The notes: generated by a model not told the origin, from the letters alone. Shown: positions 1 to 10,464, counted from the stretch's first letter. The stretch is 64,000 nt of DNA from Xanthomonas sp. XNM01 (GCF_014851915.1 NZ_JACVAP010000001.1:992001-1056000), one strand, 5' to 3'. Numbers and translations are program-made.

Positions 1-293
1 ACGAAGCGACGCAACTGGTCGCCCAGTGCGTCGGCGTCGCCATCGGGCAGCAGCAGGAGCAGGGCATCGTCCGCCAGCCGCAACAGCGCGAACACCGCGA
101 TGGTGCGTCCCTTGGGCGTCAGCCAGGCGCTCCACTGCCAGTGGCCGGTCGCCAGCGCGACGACGTCGTTTGCGAATTGCGCCTGCGCGAAGGCGATCGC
201 ATCGGGACCTTCCAGCGCCAGCAGGGCGTGGTCGGTCAGCGCGAAGGCCGTCTGTGCGGCGATGGTCGAAGATGCGGGCAGGTTGTCAGGCAC
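1..293 (-). CDS. ygfZ: YgfZ-like folate-binding protein (partial, 5' end)
   Basis: Only the N-terminal ~97 residues are present; the gene runs off the left edge. The start is a GTG at 293-291, giving VPDNLPASSTIAAQ and then a block rich in FAQAQFANDV, WSAWLTPKGR and LLLLPDGDAD. That pattern is typical of the YgfZ/GcvT-like tetrahydrofolate-binding proteins that help Fe-S cluster enzymes and tRNA modification. It is divergent from the SDH assembly factor and sdhCDAB, whose enzyme needs Fe-S clusters. Family assignment is by motif resemblance; the catalytic Cys region of YgfZ lies beyond the edge and cannot be checked. Confidence 0.75.
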   Translation of the reverse strand, partial: MPDNLPASSTIAAQTAFALTDHALLALEGPDAIAFAQAQFANDVVALATGHWQWSAWLTPKGRTIAVFALLRLADDALLLLLPDGDADALGDQLRRF

Positions 294-334
294 GTTAACG
301 GGGGCTTAAAATTTTGTGCGGTGCAAGGAATCCC

Positions 335-487
335 ATGATAGGCCAAACACCTCCAGACCCAGAGTCCGCTCCCGGGACACAGCCGCCCAGGGATGAGCCG
401 ATGCCGAAGGAAATCGGCGGCCGCGACGGCCCGGAACCGACCCGCTACGGGGACTGGGAAAAGAACGGGCGCTGCGTCGATTTCTGA
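335..487 (+). CDS. Succinate dehydrogenase assembly factor 4 family (DUF1674) protein
   Basis: A 50-residue protein easily missed because of its size. After a proline-rich start the C-terminal half reads PKEIGGRDGPEPTRYGDWEK and ends NGRCVDF, the hallmark C-terminus of the SdhAF4/DUF1674 family. Family members bind flavinylated SdhA and promote its pairing with SdhB. An AAGGA ribosome binding site lies a few bases before the ATG. It sits 60 bp upstream of sdhC on the same strand, consistent with co-transcription with sdhCDAB. Family assignment is strong from the C-terminal signature; function here is inferred from the family and position. Confidence 0.88.
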   Translation: MIGQTPPDPESAPGTQPPRDEPMPKEIGGRDGPEPTRYGDWEKNGRCVDF

Positions 488-547
488 CGCCGCATCCTTC
501 AGCCACGCGGCCGCCGGTCGCACAGCCGAGACAACGAGTCCAGCGCA

Positions 548-940
548 ATGAGCAGCGAACGTCCCCTGTCACCCCATCTGCAGGTCTACCGCTGGCAGAT
601 CCAGATGGTCACCTCGATTCTGCACCGCGCCACCGGCGTCGTCCTCGCTGTCGGAGCGCTGCTGATCGCCGCCGCGCTGCTGGCGCTGATGCTCGGCGAA
701 GAGCACTGGACCTGCGTCACCGGTCTCGCCGGCAGCCTGCCGGGCAAGCTGTTCCTGTTCGGCTGGAGCTGGGCCGGCGCCTACCACCTGTGCAATGGCA
801 TCCGCCACATCGTGCAGGACTTCGCGGTCGGTTACCGCATCTCCACCTTCATCCGCAGCAGCTGGGCGTCGGTGATCGGCAGCCTGGTCATCACCGCGCT
901 GATCTGGGTCTACGTGGCCACCGCCGGAGGCGCCGCATGA
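548..940 (+). CDS. sdhC: Succinate dehydrogenase cytochrome b556 subunit SdhC
   Basis: A 130-residue membrane anchor of complex II. The family signatures [11 protein letters not shown] (5-15), SILHRATG (23-30) and YHLCNGIRH (79-87) are present. H80 aligns with the heme b ligand of E. coli SdhC, and the Ser/Arg of the second motif line the ubiquinone pocket. Three hydrophobic helices are visible, around 31-50, 68-90 and 108-126. It is the first structural gene of sdhCDAB, and its stop overlaps the sdhD start (ATGA). Confidence 0.96.
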   Translation: MSSERPLSPHLQVYRWQIQMVTSILHRATGVVLAVGALLIAAALLALMLGEEHWTCVTGLAGSLPGKLFLFGWSWAGAYHLCNGIRHIVQDFAVGYRISTFIRSSWASVIGSLVITALIWVYVATAGGAA

Positions 941-1323
941 GCAAGTTCCGCACCCCGCTGAAGAACGTGCGCGGCCTCGGCGCGGCCCGGACCGGCACCG
1001 AGCACTTCGTCCAGCAGCGCCTGACCGGCACCGCGCTGGCCTTCCTGACCGTCTGGTTCCTGGCGTTCGTGCTGAGCCTGGTCGGCTCCGGCTACCAGGA
1101 GGCCGTGGCGGCCGTCTCGCGTCCCTGGAACGCGGTGCCGCTGGTGGGCTTCCTGGTGGCGATGTTCTGGCATGCCCAGCTCGGCCTGCAGGTCATCCTC
1201 GAGGACTACATCCACGAGTCCGTGCTCGCTCTGGCCCTGCAGGTCACGGTGAAGTTCATCGCCGTGCTCGGCGCCATCGTCAGCGTCTTCGCCGTCGCCC
1301 GCATCGCGCTGGGCAGCGCCTGA
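937..1323 (+). CDS. sdhD: Succinate dehydrogenase membrane anchor subunit SdhD
   Basis: A 128-residue protein with three transmembrane helices. The start was chosen at the ATG that overlaps the sdhC stop by four bases and follows a GGAGG; a longer in-frame extension upstream would lie inside sdhC. The motif [15 protein letters not shown] matches the SdhD helix that carries the second heme b histidine and the quinone-contacting Asp-Tyr pair. It completes the membrane half of complex II with SdhC. Confidence 0.94.
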   Translation: MSKFRTPLKNVRGLGAARTGTEHFVQQRLTGTALAFLTVWFLAFVLSLVGSGYQEAVAAVSRPWNAVPLVGFLVAMFWHAQLGLQVILEDYIHESVLALALQVTVKFIAVLGAIVSVFAVARIALGSA

Positions 1324-1355
1324 TCCACAGGGCGCAGCCCAAAGGAACCATCGAG

Positions 1356-3146
1356 ATGTCCGCTTACAAGATCACCGAACACAAGTACGACATGGTCGTG
1401 GTGGGCGCCGGCGGCGCCGGCCTGCGCGCCACGTTCGGCCTGGCCCAGAAGGGCCTGCAGACGGTCTGCCTGACCAAGGTCTTCCCGACCCGCTCGCACA
1501 CCGTCGCCGCCCAGGGCGGCATTTCCGCCGCGCTCGGCAACATGGGCGAGGATGACTGGCGCTACCACTTCTTCGACACCATCAAGGGCTCGGACTGGCT
1601 GGGCGACCAGGACGCGATCGAGTACATGTGCCGCGAGGCGATCCCGGCGATCATCGAGCTCGAGCACTACGGCGTGCCGTTCTCGCGCACCGAGGAAGGC
1701 AAGATCTACCAGCGTCCGTTCGGTGGCATGACCACCAGATTCGGCGAAGGCCCGCCGGCGCAGCGCACCTGCGCCGCGGCCGACCGCACCGGCCATGCGA
1801 TGCTGCACACGCTGTACCAGCAGTCGCTGGCGCACAACGCGCGCTTCATGATCGAGTACTTCGCGCTCGACCTCATCTTCGACGAAGAGGGCGCCTGCCG
1901 CGGCGTGCTCGCGCTGGACATGGCTGAAGGCTCGCTGCACCTGTTCCGCGCCCAGGGCGTGGTGCTGGCCACCGGCGGCTATGGCCGCGCCTACTTCAGC
2001 GCCACCTCCGCCCACACCTGCACCGGCGACGGTGGCGGTCTGGTGATGCGCGCCGGCCTGCCGATGCAGGACATGGAGTTCGTGCAGTTCCACCCGACCG
2101 GCATCTATGGTGCCGGCTGCCTGATCACCGAAGGCGTGCGCGGCGAAGGCGGCATCCTGCGCAACAGCAATGGCGAGCGCTTCATGGAGCGCTATGCGCC
2201 GCACTACAAGGACCTGGCCTCGCGCGACGTGGTCAGCCGTTCGATGACCATCGAGATCCGCGAAGGCCGCGGCGTCGGCGAGCACAAGGACCACATCCTG
2301 CTCGACCTGACCCACCTGGGCCCGGAAGTGATCAACGAGAAGCTGCCGGGCATCGCCGAGAGCGCCCACATCTTCGCCGGCGTCGACGTGGCCAAGCAGC
2401 CGATCCCGGTGATCCCGACCGTGCACTACAACATGGGCGGCATCCCGACCAACTATCACGGCGAAGTCGTGCGCAAGGTCGGCGACAACAACGATGCCGT
2501 GGTGCCGGGCCTGTACGCGATCGGCGAGGCCGCCTGCGTGTCGGTGCATGGCGCCAACCGCCTTGGCTCGAACTCGCTGCTCGACCTGGTCGTGTTCGGC
2601 CGCGCGGTGGCCAACCGCTGCGCCGAGACGATCAAGAAGGGCGCACCGCACAAGACGCTGCCGTCGGACGCCTGCGACAAGGCGCTGTCGCACCTGGACA
2701 GGCTGCGCAACGCCAACGGCGACACGCCGACCGCGGTGATCCGCGACAACATGCAGCGCACGATGCAGTCCGATGCGGCGGTGTTCCGCACCAGCAAGAC
2801 CCTGCAGGAAGGCTGTGAGAAGATGAAGGACATCTTCAACAGCTTCGAGGACGTCAAGGTCTCCGACCGTTCGCTGGTCTGGAACTCGGACCTGATCGAG
2901 ACCTACGAACTGCACAACCTGCTGCTGAATGCGGTGGCCACGATCAACTCGGCCGAGCAGCGCAAGGAAAGCCGCGGTGCGCACGCGCACGAGGACTTCC
3001 CGGACCGCGACGACGTCAACTGGCACAAGCACACGCTGGTCACGGTGGACGAGAAGGGCGGCTGCAGCTTCGACTACCGTCCGGTGCACATGTACACGCT
3101 CAGCGACGACGTGGCCGTGGTGCCGCCGAAGCCGCGCGTCTACTGA
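1356..3146 (+). CDS. sdhA: Succinate dehydrogenase flavoprotein subunit SdhA
   Basis: A 596-residue flavoprotein that oxidises succinate to fumarate. The FAD-binding glycine motif GAGGAGLRA is at 17-25. [10 protein letters not shown] (46-55) contains H48, the expected site of covalent FAD attachment. The HPTG segment and the C-terminal capping and helical domains are complete, and the length matches the family (~590). It lies between sdhD and sdhB in the usual order. SdhAF4 upstream and SdhE at 13.3 kb are predicted to be its maturation partners. Confidence 0.97.
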   Translation: MSAYKITEHKYDMVVVGAGGAGLRATFGLAQKGLQTVCLTKVFPTRSHTVAAQGGISAALGNMGEDDWRYHFFDTIKGSDWLGDQDAIEYMCREAIPAIIELEHYGVPFSRTEEGKIYQRPFGGMTTRFGEGPPAQRTCAAADRTGHAMLHTLYQQSLAHNARFMIEYFALDLIFDEEGACRGVLALDMAEGSLHLFRAQGVVLATGGYGRAYFSATSAHTCTGDGGGLVMRAGLPMQDMEFVQFHPTGIYGAGCLITEGVRGEGGILRNSNGERFMERYAPHYKDLASRDVVSRSMTIEIREGRGVGEHKDHILLDLTHLGPEVINEKLPGIAESAHIFAGVDVAKQPIPVIPTVHYNMGGIPTNYHGEVVRKVGDNNDAVVPGLYAIGEAACVSVHGANRLGSNSLLDLVVFGRAVANRCAETIKKGAPHKTLPSDACDKALSHLDRLRNANGDTPTAVIRDNMQRTMQSDAAVFRTSKTLQEGCEKMKDIFNSFEDVKVSDRSLVWNSDLIETYELHNLLLNAVATINSAEQRKESRGAHAHEDFPDRDDVNWHKHTLVTVDEKGGCSFDYRPVHMYTLSDDVAVVPPKPRVY

Positions 3147-3239
3147 CCGGACGCCGTACGTCGATGCAGACCACGCTCGCCACCCAACACGCCGGCCGCG
3201 CACATGCGCGGCTGGCCGCCTGAGCCAACGAGAGCAGCC

Positions 3240-4022
3240 ATGGCAGAGTTCACCCTCCCCAAGAATTCCAAGATCGGCAAGGGCAAGCATTTCCCGGCCA
3301 AGGGCGCGACCAACGTGCGCACCTTCAAGGTGTACCGCTGGAGTCCGGACGACGGCGCCAACCCGCGCACAGACACCTACGAGGTCGACCTCGACAAGTG
3401 CGGCCCGATGGTCCTGGACGCGCTGATCAAGATCAAGAACGAGATCGACCCGACGCTGACGTTCCGCCGCTCCTGCCGCGAGGGCATCTGCGGCTCGTGC
3501 GCGATGAACATCGACGGCACCAACACGCTGGCCTGCACCAAGGCGATCGATGCCTGCGGCAAGGCCGAGGTGCCGATCTACCCGCTGCCGCACATGAGCG
3601 TGGTCAAGGACCTGGTGCCGGACCTGACCCACTTCTACGCGCAGTACGCGTCGATCAAGCCGTGGATCCGTACCCAGACCCCGGCGCCGCCGGACCGCGA
3701 GCGGCTGCAGTCGCCGGAAGACCGCAAGAAGCTCGATGGCCTGTACGAGTGCATCCTGTGCGCCTGCTGCTCGACCAGCTGCCCGAGCTACTGGTGGAAC
3801 GGCGAGCGTTACCTGGGCCCGGCGATCCTGCTGCAGGCCTACCGCTGGATCATCGACTCGCGCGACGAGGACACCGGTGCGCGCCTGGACGACCTGGAAG
3901 ATCCGTTCCGGCTGTACCGCTGCCACACCATCATGAACTGCGCCCGGACCTGCCCGAAGGGGCTGAATCCGGCGCTGGCGATCGCCGAGATCAAGAAGCT
4001 GATGATGGCGCGCCGCGCCTGA
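3240..4022 (+). CDS. sdhB: Succinate dehydrogenase iron-sulfur subunit SdhB
   Basis: A 260-residue protein carrying the electron relay of complex II. Cysteines C79, C84, C87 and C99 form the [2Fe-2S] motif. C171, C174, C177, C181, C228, C234 and C238 supply the [4Fe-4S] and [3Fe-4S] clusters. The ATG at 3240 gives the usual family length and an expected N-terminus; a longer in-frame start exists 36 bases upstream but adds residues unlike the family. An intrinsic terminator follows directly, so the operon ends here. Confidence 0.96.
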   Translation: MAEFTLPKNSKIGKGKHFPAKGATNVRTFKVYRWSPDDGANPRTDTYEVDLDKCGPMVLDALIKIKNEIDPTLTFRRSCREGICGSCAMNIDGTNTLACTKAIDACGKAEVPIYPLPHMSVVKDLVPDLTHFYAQYASIKPWIRTQTPAPPDRERLQSPEDRKKLDGLYECILCACCSTSCPSYWWNGERYLGPAILLQAYRWIIDSRDEDTGARLDDLEDPFRLYRCHTIMNCARTCPKGLNPALAIAEIKKLMMARRA

Positions 4023-4048
4023 GTCCGGGCGTCGCGCAGTCAGGAAAG

Positions 4049-4073
4049 AGCCCGGCCATCGCCGGGCTTTTTT
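4049..4073 (+). terminator. Intrinsic terminator of the sdh operon
   Basis: An 8-bp perfect stem (AGCCCGGC / GCCGGGCT) with a CATC loop is followed by six T residues. It lies 27 bases after the sdhB stop and is a textbook rho-independent terminator. Confidence 0.93.
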
Positions 4074-4710
4074 CTGCACGCTGCAGGCGCCGGGTTTTCC
4101 GGCGCCTTACGCGCCCGTTGCGGATATCCGCCAGCAGTGAGCGTTCGTTTCGGGTGCGTGTTCCGGAACGGAATGAACGTCCGCGCTTTCATGCCGGCCG
4201 CGGCCACGCTGGAAGCGGCGGGGGTGTGGCCTCTGCGCGCGATGCAAGGTGAGGCGTCGGCCACGCGTGGCGCCGGAGGACATGAGCGGGCGGAGGCCAC
4301 CGGCCCGTCGCTCGAGCCGTTCTGATCGACCCACCCCTGACGCATCGGTCAGCCAGCGCGGTCGGTCGTGGGGCCGCATTGGGCTTGCTGCCCGCTCCAG
4401 CGCTCGTGGGTGCACGTGTCGGGGCTCTGCGCGCACCACGCGGAACAGCAGGAGCACCGCTGTTTTCCGGACAGCCGCTACCACGTCAAAGCGGAGAACA
4501 TTGGCGTCCGAGCTTGCCGACGCCGCCTGAATCCCACGACCCTCGACATGGGACATCGACGACCCGACGCGCCCCGCGGCCTCCTGGCGGCACGTCAGGC
4601 AGGAGGCGTCAGCGACGCTGGAAGACGGGAGCGGCAGGAGGCTTCTTCTTCGCCCCTGCCATCCGGATCACCTCGTTCCGACGCCTCGCTCAGTCTCGGC
4701 GCAGAGAAAA
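4074..4710. other. 637-bp gap with no convincing gene
   Basis: This stretch lies between the sdh terminator and the convergent regA stop. It contains one further GC-rich hairpin (9-bp stem, 4085-4093 with 4099-4107, loop GTTTT) that lacks a T tract. Open frames exist on both strands, but their predicted products are Arg/Pro/Ala-rich with no ribosome binding site or recognisable family, so none is called. It may be decayed sequence. Confidence 0.6.
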
Positions 4711-5268
4711 CTACTTGACCTGCTGCTTGCCCAGCTTGCGGGCCAGCGTGCGGCGGTGCATGCCCAGCCGGCGCGCGGTCTCGGAGACGTTGAAGCCGGT
4801 CTCGGCCAGCACCTCGTGGATCCGCTCCCATTCCAGGGTCTTGATCGAGGTCGGGCGCTGGGTGAGGTCGACGTCGGTCTTGCCCTCGGCACGACTGAAC
4901 GCGGCTTCGATGTCGTCGGTGTTGGACGGCTTGGCCAGATAGTGGCAGGCCCCGAGCTTGATCGCCTCGACCGCGGTGGCGATGCTGGCGTAGCCGGTCA
5001 GCACCACGATCAGCATGTCCGGGTCGTGCGCATGCAGCGCCTGCACGCAGGCCAGGCCGGAACTGCCGCTGGCCAGTTTCAGGTCGACCACGGCGTAGCC
5101 GGGCGAGTAGTCGGCCAGGACTGCCGGCAGCTCGGACACGCTGGTGGCATGGCGCACTTCGTAACCGCGGCGTTCGAACGAGCGACCCAGGGTCCGGGCG
5201 AAGGCGGCGTCGTCCTCGACGACCAGCAGCTGCCGGGTAGGAGCGGTTTCAGGGGTGGGCTCGGTCAT
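4711..5268 (-). CDS. regA: RegA/PrrA/ActR-type response regulator
   Basis: A 185-residue regulator. The N-terminal receiver domain has acidic residues E18-D19-D20, phospho-acceptor D62 (VVDLKL) and the switch/lysine region around LAKP. The C-terminal Fis-type helix-turn-helix contains NVSETARRLGMHRRTLARKL, nearly identical in character to the RegA/PrrA/ActR family. The family controls respiration and redox balance in response to quinone state. It overlaps the 3' end of regB by 20 bases and is the last gene of the cyo-SURF1-regBA run, so it may be produced with the oxidase it is likely to control. Confidence 0.9.
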   Translation of the reverse strand: MTEPTPETAPTRQLLVVEDDAAFARTLGRSFERRGYEVRHATSVSELPAVLADYSPGYAVVDLKLASGSSGLACVQALHAHDPDMLIVVLTGYASIATAVEAIKLGACHYLAKPSNTDDIEAAFSRAEGKTDVDLTQRPTSIKTLEWERIHEVLAETGFNVSETARRLGMHRRTLARKLGKQQVK

Positions 5269-6604
5269 CGTCGGGTTCTTCCAGTGTCAGCGACGCCAGG
5301 GGCAGGTCCAGTGTCACCTCGGCGCCATGGGGGTCGCGGTTGGCGGCACGCAGGGTGCCACCGAGACTGCGGGCGACGTTCAGCGACAGGAACAGGCCGA
5401 GGCCGCCGCCGGGTCGCCCCTTGCTGGAATTGTAAGGCTTGCCGAACGCCGCCAGCTGCGCGGTGGCGAAGCCGGGACCGCGGTCGGTGACGCGCAGGCG
5501 CAGCCGCTCGCCCTGTTCGCCCTCGCGGACGACCTCCAGGCCGACCCAGTCGGGCGAGGCTTCCAGCGCGTTGTCCAGGACGTTGCAGATCATCTGCTTG
5601 AGTCCGGAGTCGGACACGATCGGCAGGTCGTCGGCTAGCGCGCGCCGATAGTCGAGATCGCGCACCGGCCGGGTCGCGCACCATTCGCTGACCAGGTCGT
5701 CCAGGAACACGGCCAGCGTGGTCTGCACCGGCGCTTCGCCGCGGGCCTCGCCGGCCGACAGCAGGATGCCGGTGACGATCGACTTGCAGCGGGTCAGCTG
5801 GGTCTGCATCTCGTCCAGGTCCTGCTGCAGCTCCGGATGGTCGTAGAACGGCGCCATCCGCCGCCAGTCGCCGAGCAGCACAGACAGCGTTGCCAGCGGC
5901 GTGCCCAGTTCGTGCGCGGCACCGGAGGCGAGCAGGCCCATCCGCACGATGTGTTCCTCTTCGGCGGCCTGCTGGCGCAGGTCGGCCAGGCGCGCGTCGC
6001 GGTCGCGCACGATCCGCGCGATGCGGGTGATGAACAGGCCGGTCAGCACGATGGTCAGCAGGAAGCAGGCGAGCAGGCCCTGGATGTAGGGATCGGCCAC
6101 GCCCAGCGCCGGGTCGGCCGCGATCCGCACCGGGCCGGGCACGATGGTGAGGCCGAGCACGCAGACCAGGCTGGCCAGGACCACCGTCCAGCTCGCCCAG
6201 GGTTTGAGCAGGACCGCTCCGAGTGCGACCTGCAGCAGGTACAGGAACACGAACGGATTGGTGATGCCGCCACTGAGATGCAGCTGCGCGGTCAGGCTGG
6301 CGACATCGACCAGCAGCGCGACCAGCAGCGCCGGGTTGCTGACATCGAGCCGGTTGCGCCAGTACAGCAGGCTGGCGAAATTGAACACGGCCAGAAACGC
6401 GGCCACGCCGAGCATCGCCGCCAACGGCAGCGCGATGCCCAGCACGAAATGCACGAACAGGATCGTGCCCAGCTGGCCGACGATGGCCAGCCAGCGCAGC
6501 TGCACCAGCTGGTGCATGTTGCGCACGCCGGCACCGAGCAGGGTGTGCGTGCGCGCGTGTGCCAGCGGACTGCCGCCGCGGTCGGGACGAAGGCTGAAAG
6601 GCAT
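5249..6604 (-). CDS. regB: RegB/PrrB-type redox sensor histidine kinase
   Basis: A 451-residue membrane kinase with about six hydrophobic segments in residues 35-195. GGITNPF at 112-118 matches the conserved quinone-sensing motif of RegB. H231 (GAAHELGTPL) is the phosphorylation site. C273 in the dimerisation domain (LTRCKSIV) sits where RegB carries its redox-active cysteine. The N, G1 and G2 boxes (NVLDNALEAS, DRGPGF, GGGLGLFL) are intact. It starts 9 bases after the SURF1 stop and overlaps regA. Confidence 0.92.
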   Translation of the reverse strand: MPFSLRPDRGGSPLAHARTHTLLGAGVRNMHQLVQLRWLAIVGQLGTILFVHFVLGIALPLAAMLGVAAFLAVFNFASLLYWRNRLDVSNPALLVALLVDVASLTAQLHLSGGITNPFVFLYLLQVALGAVLLKPWASWTVVLASLVCVLGLTIVPGPVRIAADPALGVADPYIQGLLACFLLTIVLTGLFITRIARIVRDRDARLADLRQQAAEEEHIVRMGLLASGAAHELGTPLATLSVLLGDWRRMAPFYDHPELQQDLDEMQTQLTRCKSIVTGILLSAGEARGEAPVQTTLAVFLDDLVSEWCATRPVRDLDYRRALADDLPIVSDSGLKQMICNVLDNALEASPDWVGLEVVREGEQGERLRLRVTDRGPGFATAQLAAFGKPYNSSKGRPGGGLGLFLSLNVARSLGGTLRAANRDPHGAEVTLDLPLASLTLEEPDDDRAHP

Positions 6605-6613
6605 CTGCGAAGT

Positions 6614-7420
6614 CTATGCCGGTTCGCCGGAGTGCGCGTCCTTCCAGCGTCGCCGGATCCGCCGTTCCTCGACCGCGAAGCGCCAGCCGCCGCCAAGCAC
6701 CAGCAGCGCCAGTGCGAACCAGGTCAGCGCATAGCCGAGGTGGTTGTTGCGGAAGCTGACCACGGTGAGGCCGCCGCGCGGCCATTCCGGCGTTTCGGCG
6801 CCGCCACGTTCTGCGTCCACGAAGTAGGGGGCGACGCGCTCCAGCTCACGGGCATGGGCGATGGCGGCGACATCGCGCGAGAACCAGCGGTCCGCGGCCG
6901 GGGCGTTGTCGCGCAGGAAGCCACCGCCGGGCTCGCTCAGCCGCAGCAGGCCGGTGACGGTGACCGGCGCATCGCCCGCCGGCTCCTGCGCGGGCGCCTG
7001 CCAGCCCGTGGGGACCAGGCCGCGGTTGACCAGCACGATGCTGCCGTCATCGAGCTGCAACGGCGTCAGCAGCCAGTGGCCGGAGCCGGCTTCGGTGACG
7101 GCGAGCACCCGGGTGTCGTGTCCGGCCATCCAGTGGCCATGCATCTGGACGCGCCGGTACTCGTGATCGGACGCGGTGACCGCATCCCACTCCGAGGGGG
7201 GAGGCGGGGCGACCGGTGCGGCATGGATCCGTCCCTCGACCCGCTCGATCAACTCCAGCTTCCAGCCCAGCCGCATGACCTGCCAGGCGCCGAGAGCGGC
7301 GAACAGGGCGGCGCCGAGACCGAAGGACAGGGCCAGCACGGCCAGCACGAGCCGGCCGCGTGGCGGGCGCAGGCCGTCGACGCGGGAAGGCCCGTCGCCG
7401 CGGCCTGCGGTATCGCTCAT
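6614..7420 (-). CDS. SURF1 family oxidase assembly protein
   Basis: A 268-residue protein with a transmembrane helix near the N-terminus (about 24-45) and another near the C-terminus, the SURF1 topology. Family features include GAWQVMRLGWKLELIE and the C-terminal SFRNNHLGYALTWFALAL. SURF1 helps insert heme into heme-copper oxidases. The start was placed at the ATG overlapping the cyoD stop (ATGA); a longer in-frame start lies inside cyoD. Its position directly after cyoABCD points to a Surf1q-type role for the quinol oxidase. Confidence 0.88.
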   Translation of the reverse strand: MSDTAGRGDGPSRVDGLRPPRGRLVLAVLALSFGLGAALFAALGAWQVMRLGWKLELIERVEGRIHAAPVAPPPPSEWDAVTASDHEYRRVQMHGHWMAGHDTRVLAVTEAGSGHWLLTPLQLDDGSIVLVNRGLVPTGWQAPAQEPAGDAPVTVTGLLRLSEPGGGFLRDNAPAADRWFSRDVAAIAHARELERVAPYFVDAERGGAETPEWPRGGLTVVSFRNNHLGYALTWFALALLVLGGGWRFAVEERRIRRRWKDAHSGEPA

Positions 7421-7824
7421 GGCTGCACGCGCGCTTCGTGCGGCGACATCGGCATCATGTTGGTGTTGAGGTGGTACATCACCCACAACGAACCGGCCAT
7501 GACGATGACCACCAGCACCAGGGTGAAGATCAGGGCCAGCATGTTCCAGCCGCCTTCGGACCTGGCGTTCATGTGCAGGAAGTAGACCATCTGCACCACG
7601 ATCTGGACCACCGCGAAGCCGAGGATGACCAGCGCGGTGGTGCCCGAATCGGCGAACACGTTGCCCATCACCAGCCAGAACGGGATCGCGGTCAGGATCA
7701 CCGACAGCACGAAGCCGATGACGTAGTCGCGCATGCTGCCATGCGGCGCGCCGTCGTCGTGGTGGTCGTCGTGACCGTGATGGTCGTGGCCGTGGGCGGC
7801 GTGCGGGTCGGCAGGCAGGCTCAT
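7417..7824 (-). CDS. cyoD: Cytochrome bo3 ubiquinol oxidase subunit IV
   Basis: A 135-residue protein. A His/Asp-rich leader ([17 protein letters not shown]) is followed by three transmembrane helices and the subunit IV pattern [16 protein letters not shown]. The start is the ATG that overlaps the cyoC stop by four bases; an upstream in-frame start would lie inside cyoC. The His-rich leader is longer than in E. coli CyoD and could bind metal, but that is speculation. Confidence 0.93.
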   Translation of the reverse strand: MSLPADPHAAHGHDHHGHDDHHDDGAPHGSMRDYVIGFVLSVILTAIPFWLVMGNVFADSGTTALVILGFAVVQIVVQMVYFLHMNARSEGGWNMLALIFTLVLVVIVMAGSLWVMYHLNTNMMPMSPHEARVQP

Positions 7825-8459
7825 GGCAGCACTCCCATCAGGTAGACGTAGGTGAAGACGCCGATCCAGACGACGTCGAGGAAGTGCCAGAACAGCGACA
7901 GGCACATCAGGCGGCGACGGTTCTCCGGGCCCAGGCCGTACTTGTTGACCTGGACCATCAGCACCACCAGCCAGATGATGCCGAAGGCCACGTGCAGGCC
8001 GTGGGTGCCGACCAGGGCGAAGAACGACGACAGGAACGCGCTGCGCTGCGGGGTGGCGCCCTGATGGATCAGGTGCGCGAACTCGTACAGCTCCAGGCCG
8101 AGGAACGCCAGGCCGAACACGCCGGTCACTGCCAGCCAGCCGATCACGCCGGCGGTGCTGCGCTGCTGCATCTTCAGCATCGCGAACCCGTAGGTGATCG
8201 ACGAGAACAGCAGCATCGCGGTGTTGATCGCCACCAGCTGCAGGTCGAACAGATCGGCGCCGGTCGGGCCGGCGGCGTAGCTGCGTCCGAGGACGCCGTA
8301 CACCGCGAACAGGCAGGCGAAGATCAGGCAGTCGCTCATCAGGTACAGCCAGAACCCGAGCAGGGTGCCCTGCTGCGGATGGTGCTTGCCTGCGAGGTCG
8401 TAGAACACCGGCGGAGTGCCCGGTGCCGCGGAAGCGGGGAGGGTATTGGCGTCAGACAT
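7821..8459 (-). CDS. cyoC: Cytochrome bo3 ubiquinol oxidase subunit III
   Basis: A 212-residue protein with five hydrophobic helices, characteristic of CyoC/CoxC. The segments [19 protein letters not shown] and [16 protein letters not shown] match subunit III, as does the C-terminal [20 protein letters not shown]. It overlaps cyoB by eight bases and cyoD by four, indicating translational coupling within the oxidase operon. Confidence 0.95.
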   Translation of the reverse strand: MSDANTLPASAAPGTPPVFYDLAGKHHPQQGTLLGFWLYLMSDCLIFACLFAVYGVLGRSYAAGPTGADLFDLQLVAINTAMLLFSSITYGFAMLKMQQRSTAGVIGWLAVTGVFGLAFLGLELYEFAHLIHQGATPQRSAFLSSFFALVGTHGLHVAFGIIWLVVLMVQVNKYGLGPENRRRLMCLSLFWHFLDVVWIGVFTYVYLMGVLP

Positions 8460-10464
8460 GGGCGTTCAGCGTCCGGGTACGTTCGTCCTCGGTCCGGGCA
8501 ACCTGCTCGGCCGGGATGTGGAAGTCACGCTTGTAGTTGAAGGTGTGCACGATCGAGGCGATCACCGTGGCGGCGAACGAAGCCGCCACCAGCCACCAGA
8601 TGTGCCAGACCAGGGCGAAGGCGCAGACCGTGCTCAGGCCGGCGATCACCACGCCCGCGGCGGTGTTCTTCGGCATGTGGATCGGCAGGAAGCCCGAGAC
8701 CGGACGCTGGAAGCCACGCTTCTTCATGTCCCACCACGCATCGTTGTCGTGCACGACCGGGGTGAAGGCGAAGTTGTAGTCCGGCGGCGGCGAGGAGGTC
8801 GACCATTCCAGGCTGCGCGCATCCCACGGATCGCCGGTGTGGTCACGCAGCGCCTCGCGGTTGCGGAAGCTGACGTAGATGCAGATCAGGAAGCAGGCGA
8901 TGCCGATGGCGACCAGGACCGCACCGAAGGCGGCGATCTGGAACCAGATCTGCAGCGACGGGTCGTCGAAGTGGCTCATGCGGCGGGTCACGCCCATCAG
9001 GCCCAGCACGTACAGCGGGGTGAAGGCGAACCAGTAGCCGGCCAGCCAGAACCAGAAGGACATCTTTCCCCAGAAGTCGTTGAGCTTGAAGCCGAACGCC
9101 TTCGGGAACCAGAAGGTCATGCCGGCGAACAGGCCGAACACGACGCCGCCGATGATCACGTTGTGGAAGTGCGCGATCAGGAACAGGCTGTTGTGCAGCA
9201 CGAAGTCGGCCGGGGGAACGGCCAGCAGCACGCCGGTCATGCCGCCCACGACGAAGGTCACCATGAAGCCCACGGTCCACAGCATCGGCACTTCGAAGCG
9301 GATGCGGCCGCGGTACATCGTGAACAGCCAGTTGAAGATCTTCGCGCCCGTCGGGATCGAGATGATCATCGTGGTAATGCCGAAGAACGAGTTGACGCTG
9401 GCACCCGAGCCCATCGTGAAGAAGTGGTGCAGCCACACCAGGTACGACAGGATCGTGATCACCACGGTCGCGTAGACCATCGAGGTGTAGCCGAACAGGC
9501 GCTTGCCCGAGTAGGTCGAGACGATCTCGGAGAAGATGCCGAAGCACGGCAGGATCAGGATGTAGACCTCCGGGTGGCCCCAGATCCAGATCAGGTTCAC
9601 GTACATCATCGGGTTGCCGCCGAGATCGTTCGTGAAGAAGTTGGTGCCCACGTAACGGTCAAGGGCCAGCAGTGCCAGCACGGCGGTCAGCACCGGGAAC
9701 GACACGACGATCAGCACGTTGGTGCACAGCGCGGTCCAGGTGAACACCGGCATCTTCATCAGTGTCATGCCCGGGGCACGCATCTTGATGATGGTCACCA
9801 TCAGGTTGACACCTGACAGCAATGTGCCGACGCCCGCGATCTGCAGTGCCCATATGTAGTAGTCGACGCCCACGTCCGGGCTGTAGTCGATGCCCGACAG
9901 CGGCGGGTAGGCCAGCCAGCCGGTCTTCGCGAACTCGCCCACGAACAGCGACACCATGACCAGCACGGCGCCGGCCGTGGCCATCCAGAAGCTGAAGTTG
10001 TTGAGGAACGGGAAGGCGACGTCGCGGGTGCCGATCTGCAGCGGGACCAGATAGTTCATCAGGCCCGTGACCAGCGGCATGGCCACGAAGAAAATCATGA
10101 TCACGCCGTGGGCGGTGAACACCTGGTCGTAGTGGTGCGGCGGCAGGTAGCCCATGTTGTCGCCGAAGGCCATCGCCTGCTGCATGCGCATCATCAGCGC
10201 ATCGGCGAAGCCGCGCAGCAGCATCACCAGGCCCAGCACCATGTACATGATGCCGATCTTCTTGTGGTCGATGCTGGTGAACCAGTCACGCCACAGGGTG
10301 CCCCACAGCTTGTAGCGGGTGATCAGGGCGAGGATCGCGATGCCGCCGAGCATCGTGCCGACGAAGGCCGACAGGATCACGGGGTCGTGCAGCGGGAACG
10401 ACTCCCAGCCCAGATGGCCGGTGAGCGGGTTGTACGGGGCGGAGGTGGAGTGCGGGGAGGACAT
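8452..10464 (-). CDS. cyoB: Cytochrome bo3 ubiquinol oxidase subunit I
   Basis: A 670-residue catalytic subunit that reduces O2 at the heme o3-CuB site and pumps protons. The CuB/cross-link region [15 protein letters not shown], the paired histidines WLHHFFTMG and the heme-ligand segment [14 protein letters not shown] are all present, and length and helix number match E. coli CyoB. It follows cyoA after a gap containing a strong stem-loop. No heme O synthase (cyoE) gene is seen in this window. Confidence 0.97.
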   Translation of the reverse strand: MSSPHSTSAPYNPLTGHLGWESFPLHDPVILSAFVGTMLGGIAILALITRYKLWGTLWRDWFTSIDHKKIGIMYMVLGLVMLLRGFADALMMRMQQAMAFGDNMGYLPPHHYDQVFTAHGVIMIFFVAMPLVTGLMNYLVPLQIGTRDVAFPFLNNFSFWMATAGAVLVMVSLFVGEFAKTGWLAYPPLSGIDYSPDVGVDYYIWALQIAGVGTLLSGVNLMVTIIKMRAPGMTLMKMPVFTWTALCTNVLIVVSFPVLTAVLALLALDRYVGTNFFTNDLGGNPMMYVNLIWIWGHPEVYILILPCFGIFSEIVSTYSGKRLFGYTSMVYATVVITILSYLVWLHHFFTMGSGASVNSFFGITTMIISIPTGAKIFNWLFTMYRGRIRFEVPMLWTVGFMVTFVVGGMTGVLLAVPPADFVLHNSLFLIAHFHNVIIGGVVFGLFAGMTFWFPKAFGFKLNDFWGKMSFWFWLAGYWFAFTPLYVLGLMGVTRRMSHFDDPSLQIWFQIAAFGAVLVAIGIACFLICIYVSFRNREALRDHTGDPWDARSLEWSTSSPPPDYNFAFTPVVHDNDAWWDMKKRGFQRPVSGFLPIHMPKNTAAGVVIAGLSTVCAFALVWHIWWLVAASFAATVIASIVHTFNYKRDFHIPAEQVARTEDERTRTLNAHV

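Noticed and set aside
1206-4079. A 957-codon open frame on the minus strand across sdhA and sdhB
   Set aside because: It is wholly antisense to clear SdhA/SdhB and its His/Arg/Ala/Val-rich product has no family motif; long antisense frames are expected at high GC.
4085-4107. Hairpin after the sdh terminator considered as a second terminator
   Set aside because: Strong stem, but no T tract on either strand.
7825-7905. A longer cyoD start inside cyoC
   Set aside because: Would add a basic stretch unlike CyoD; the ATGA overlap start at 7824 matches the rest of the operon.
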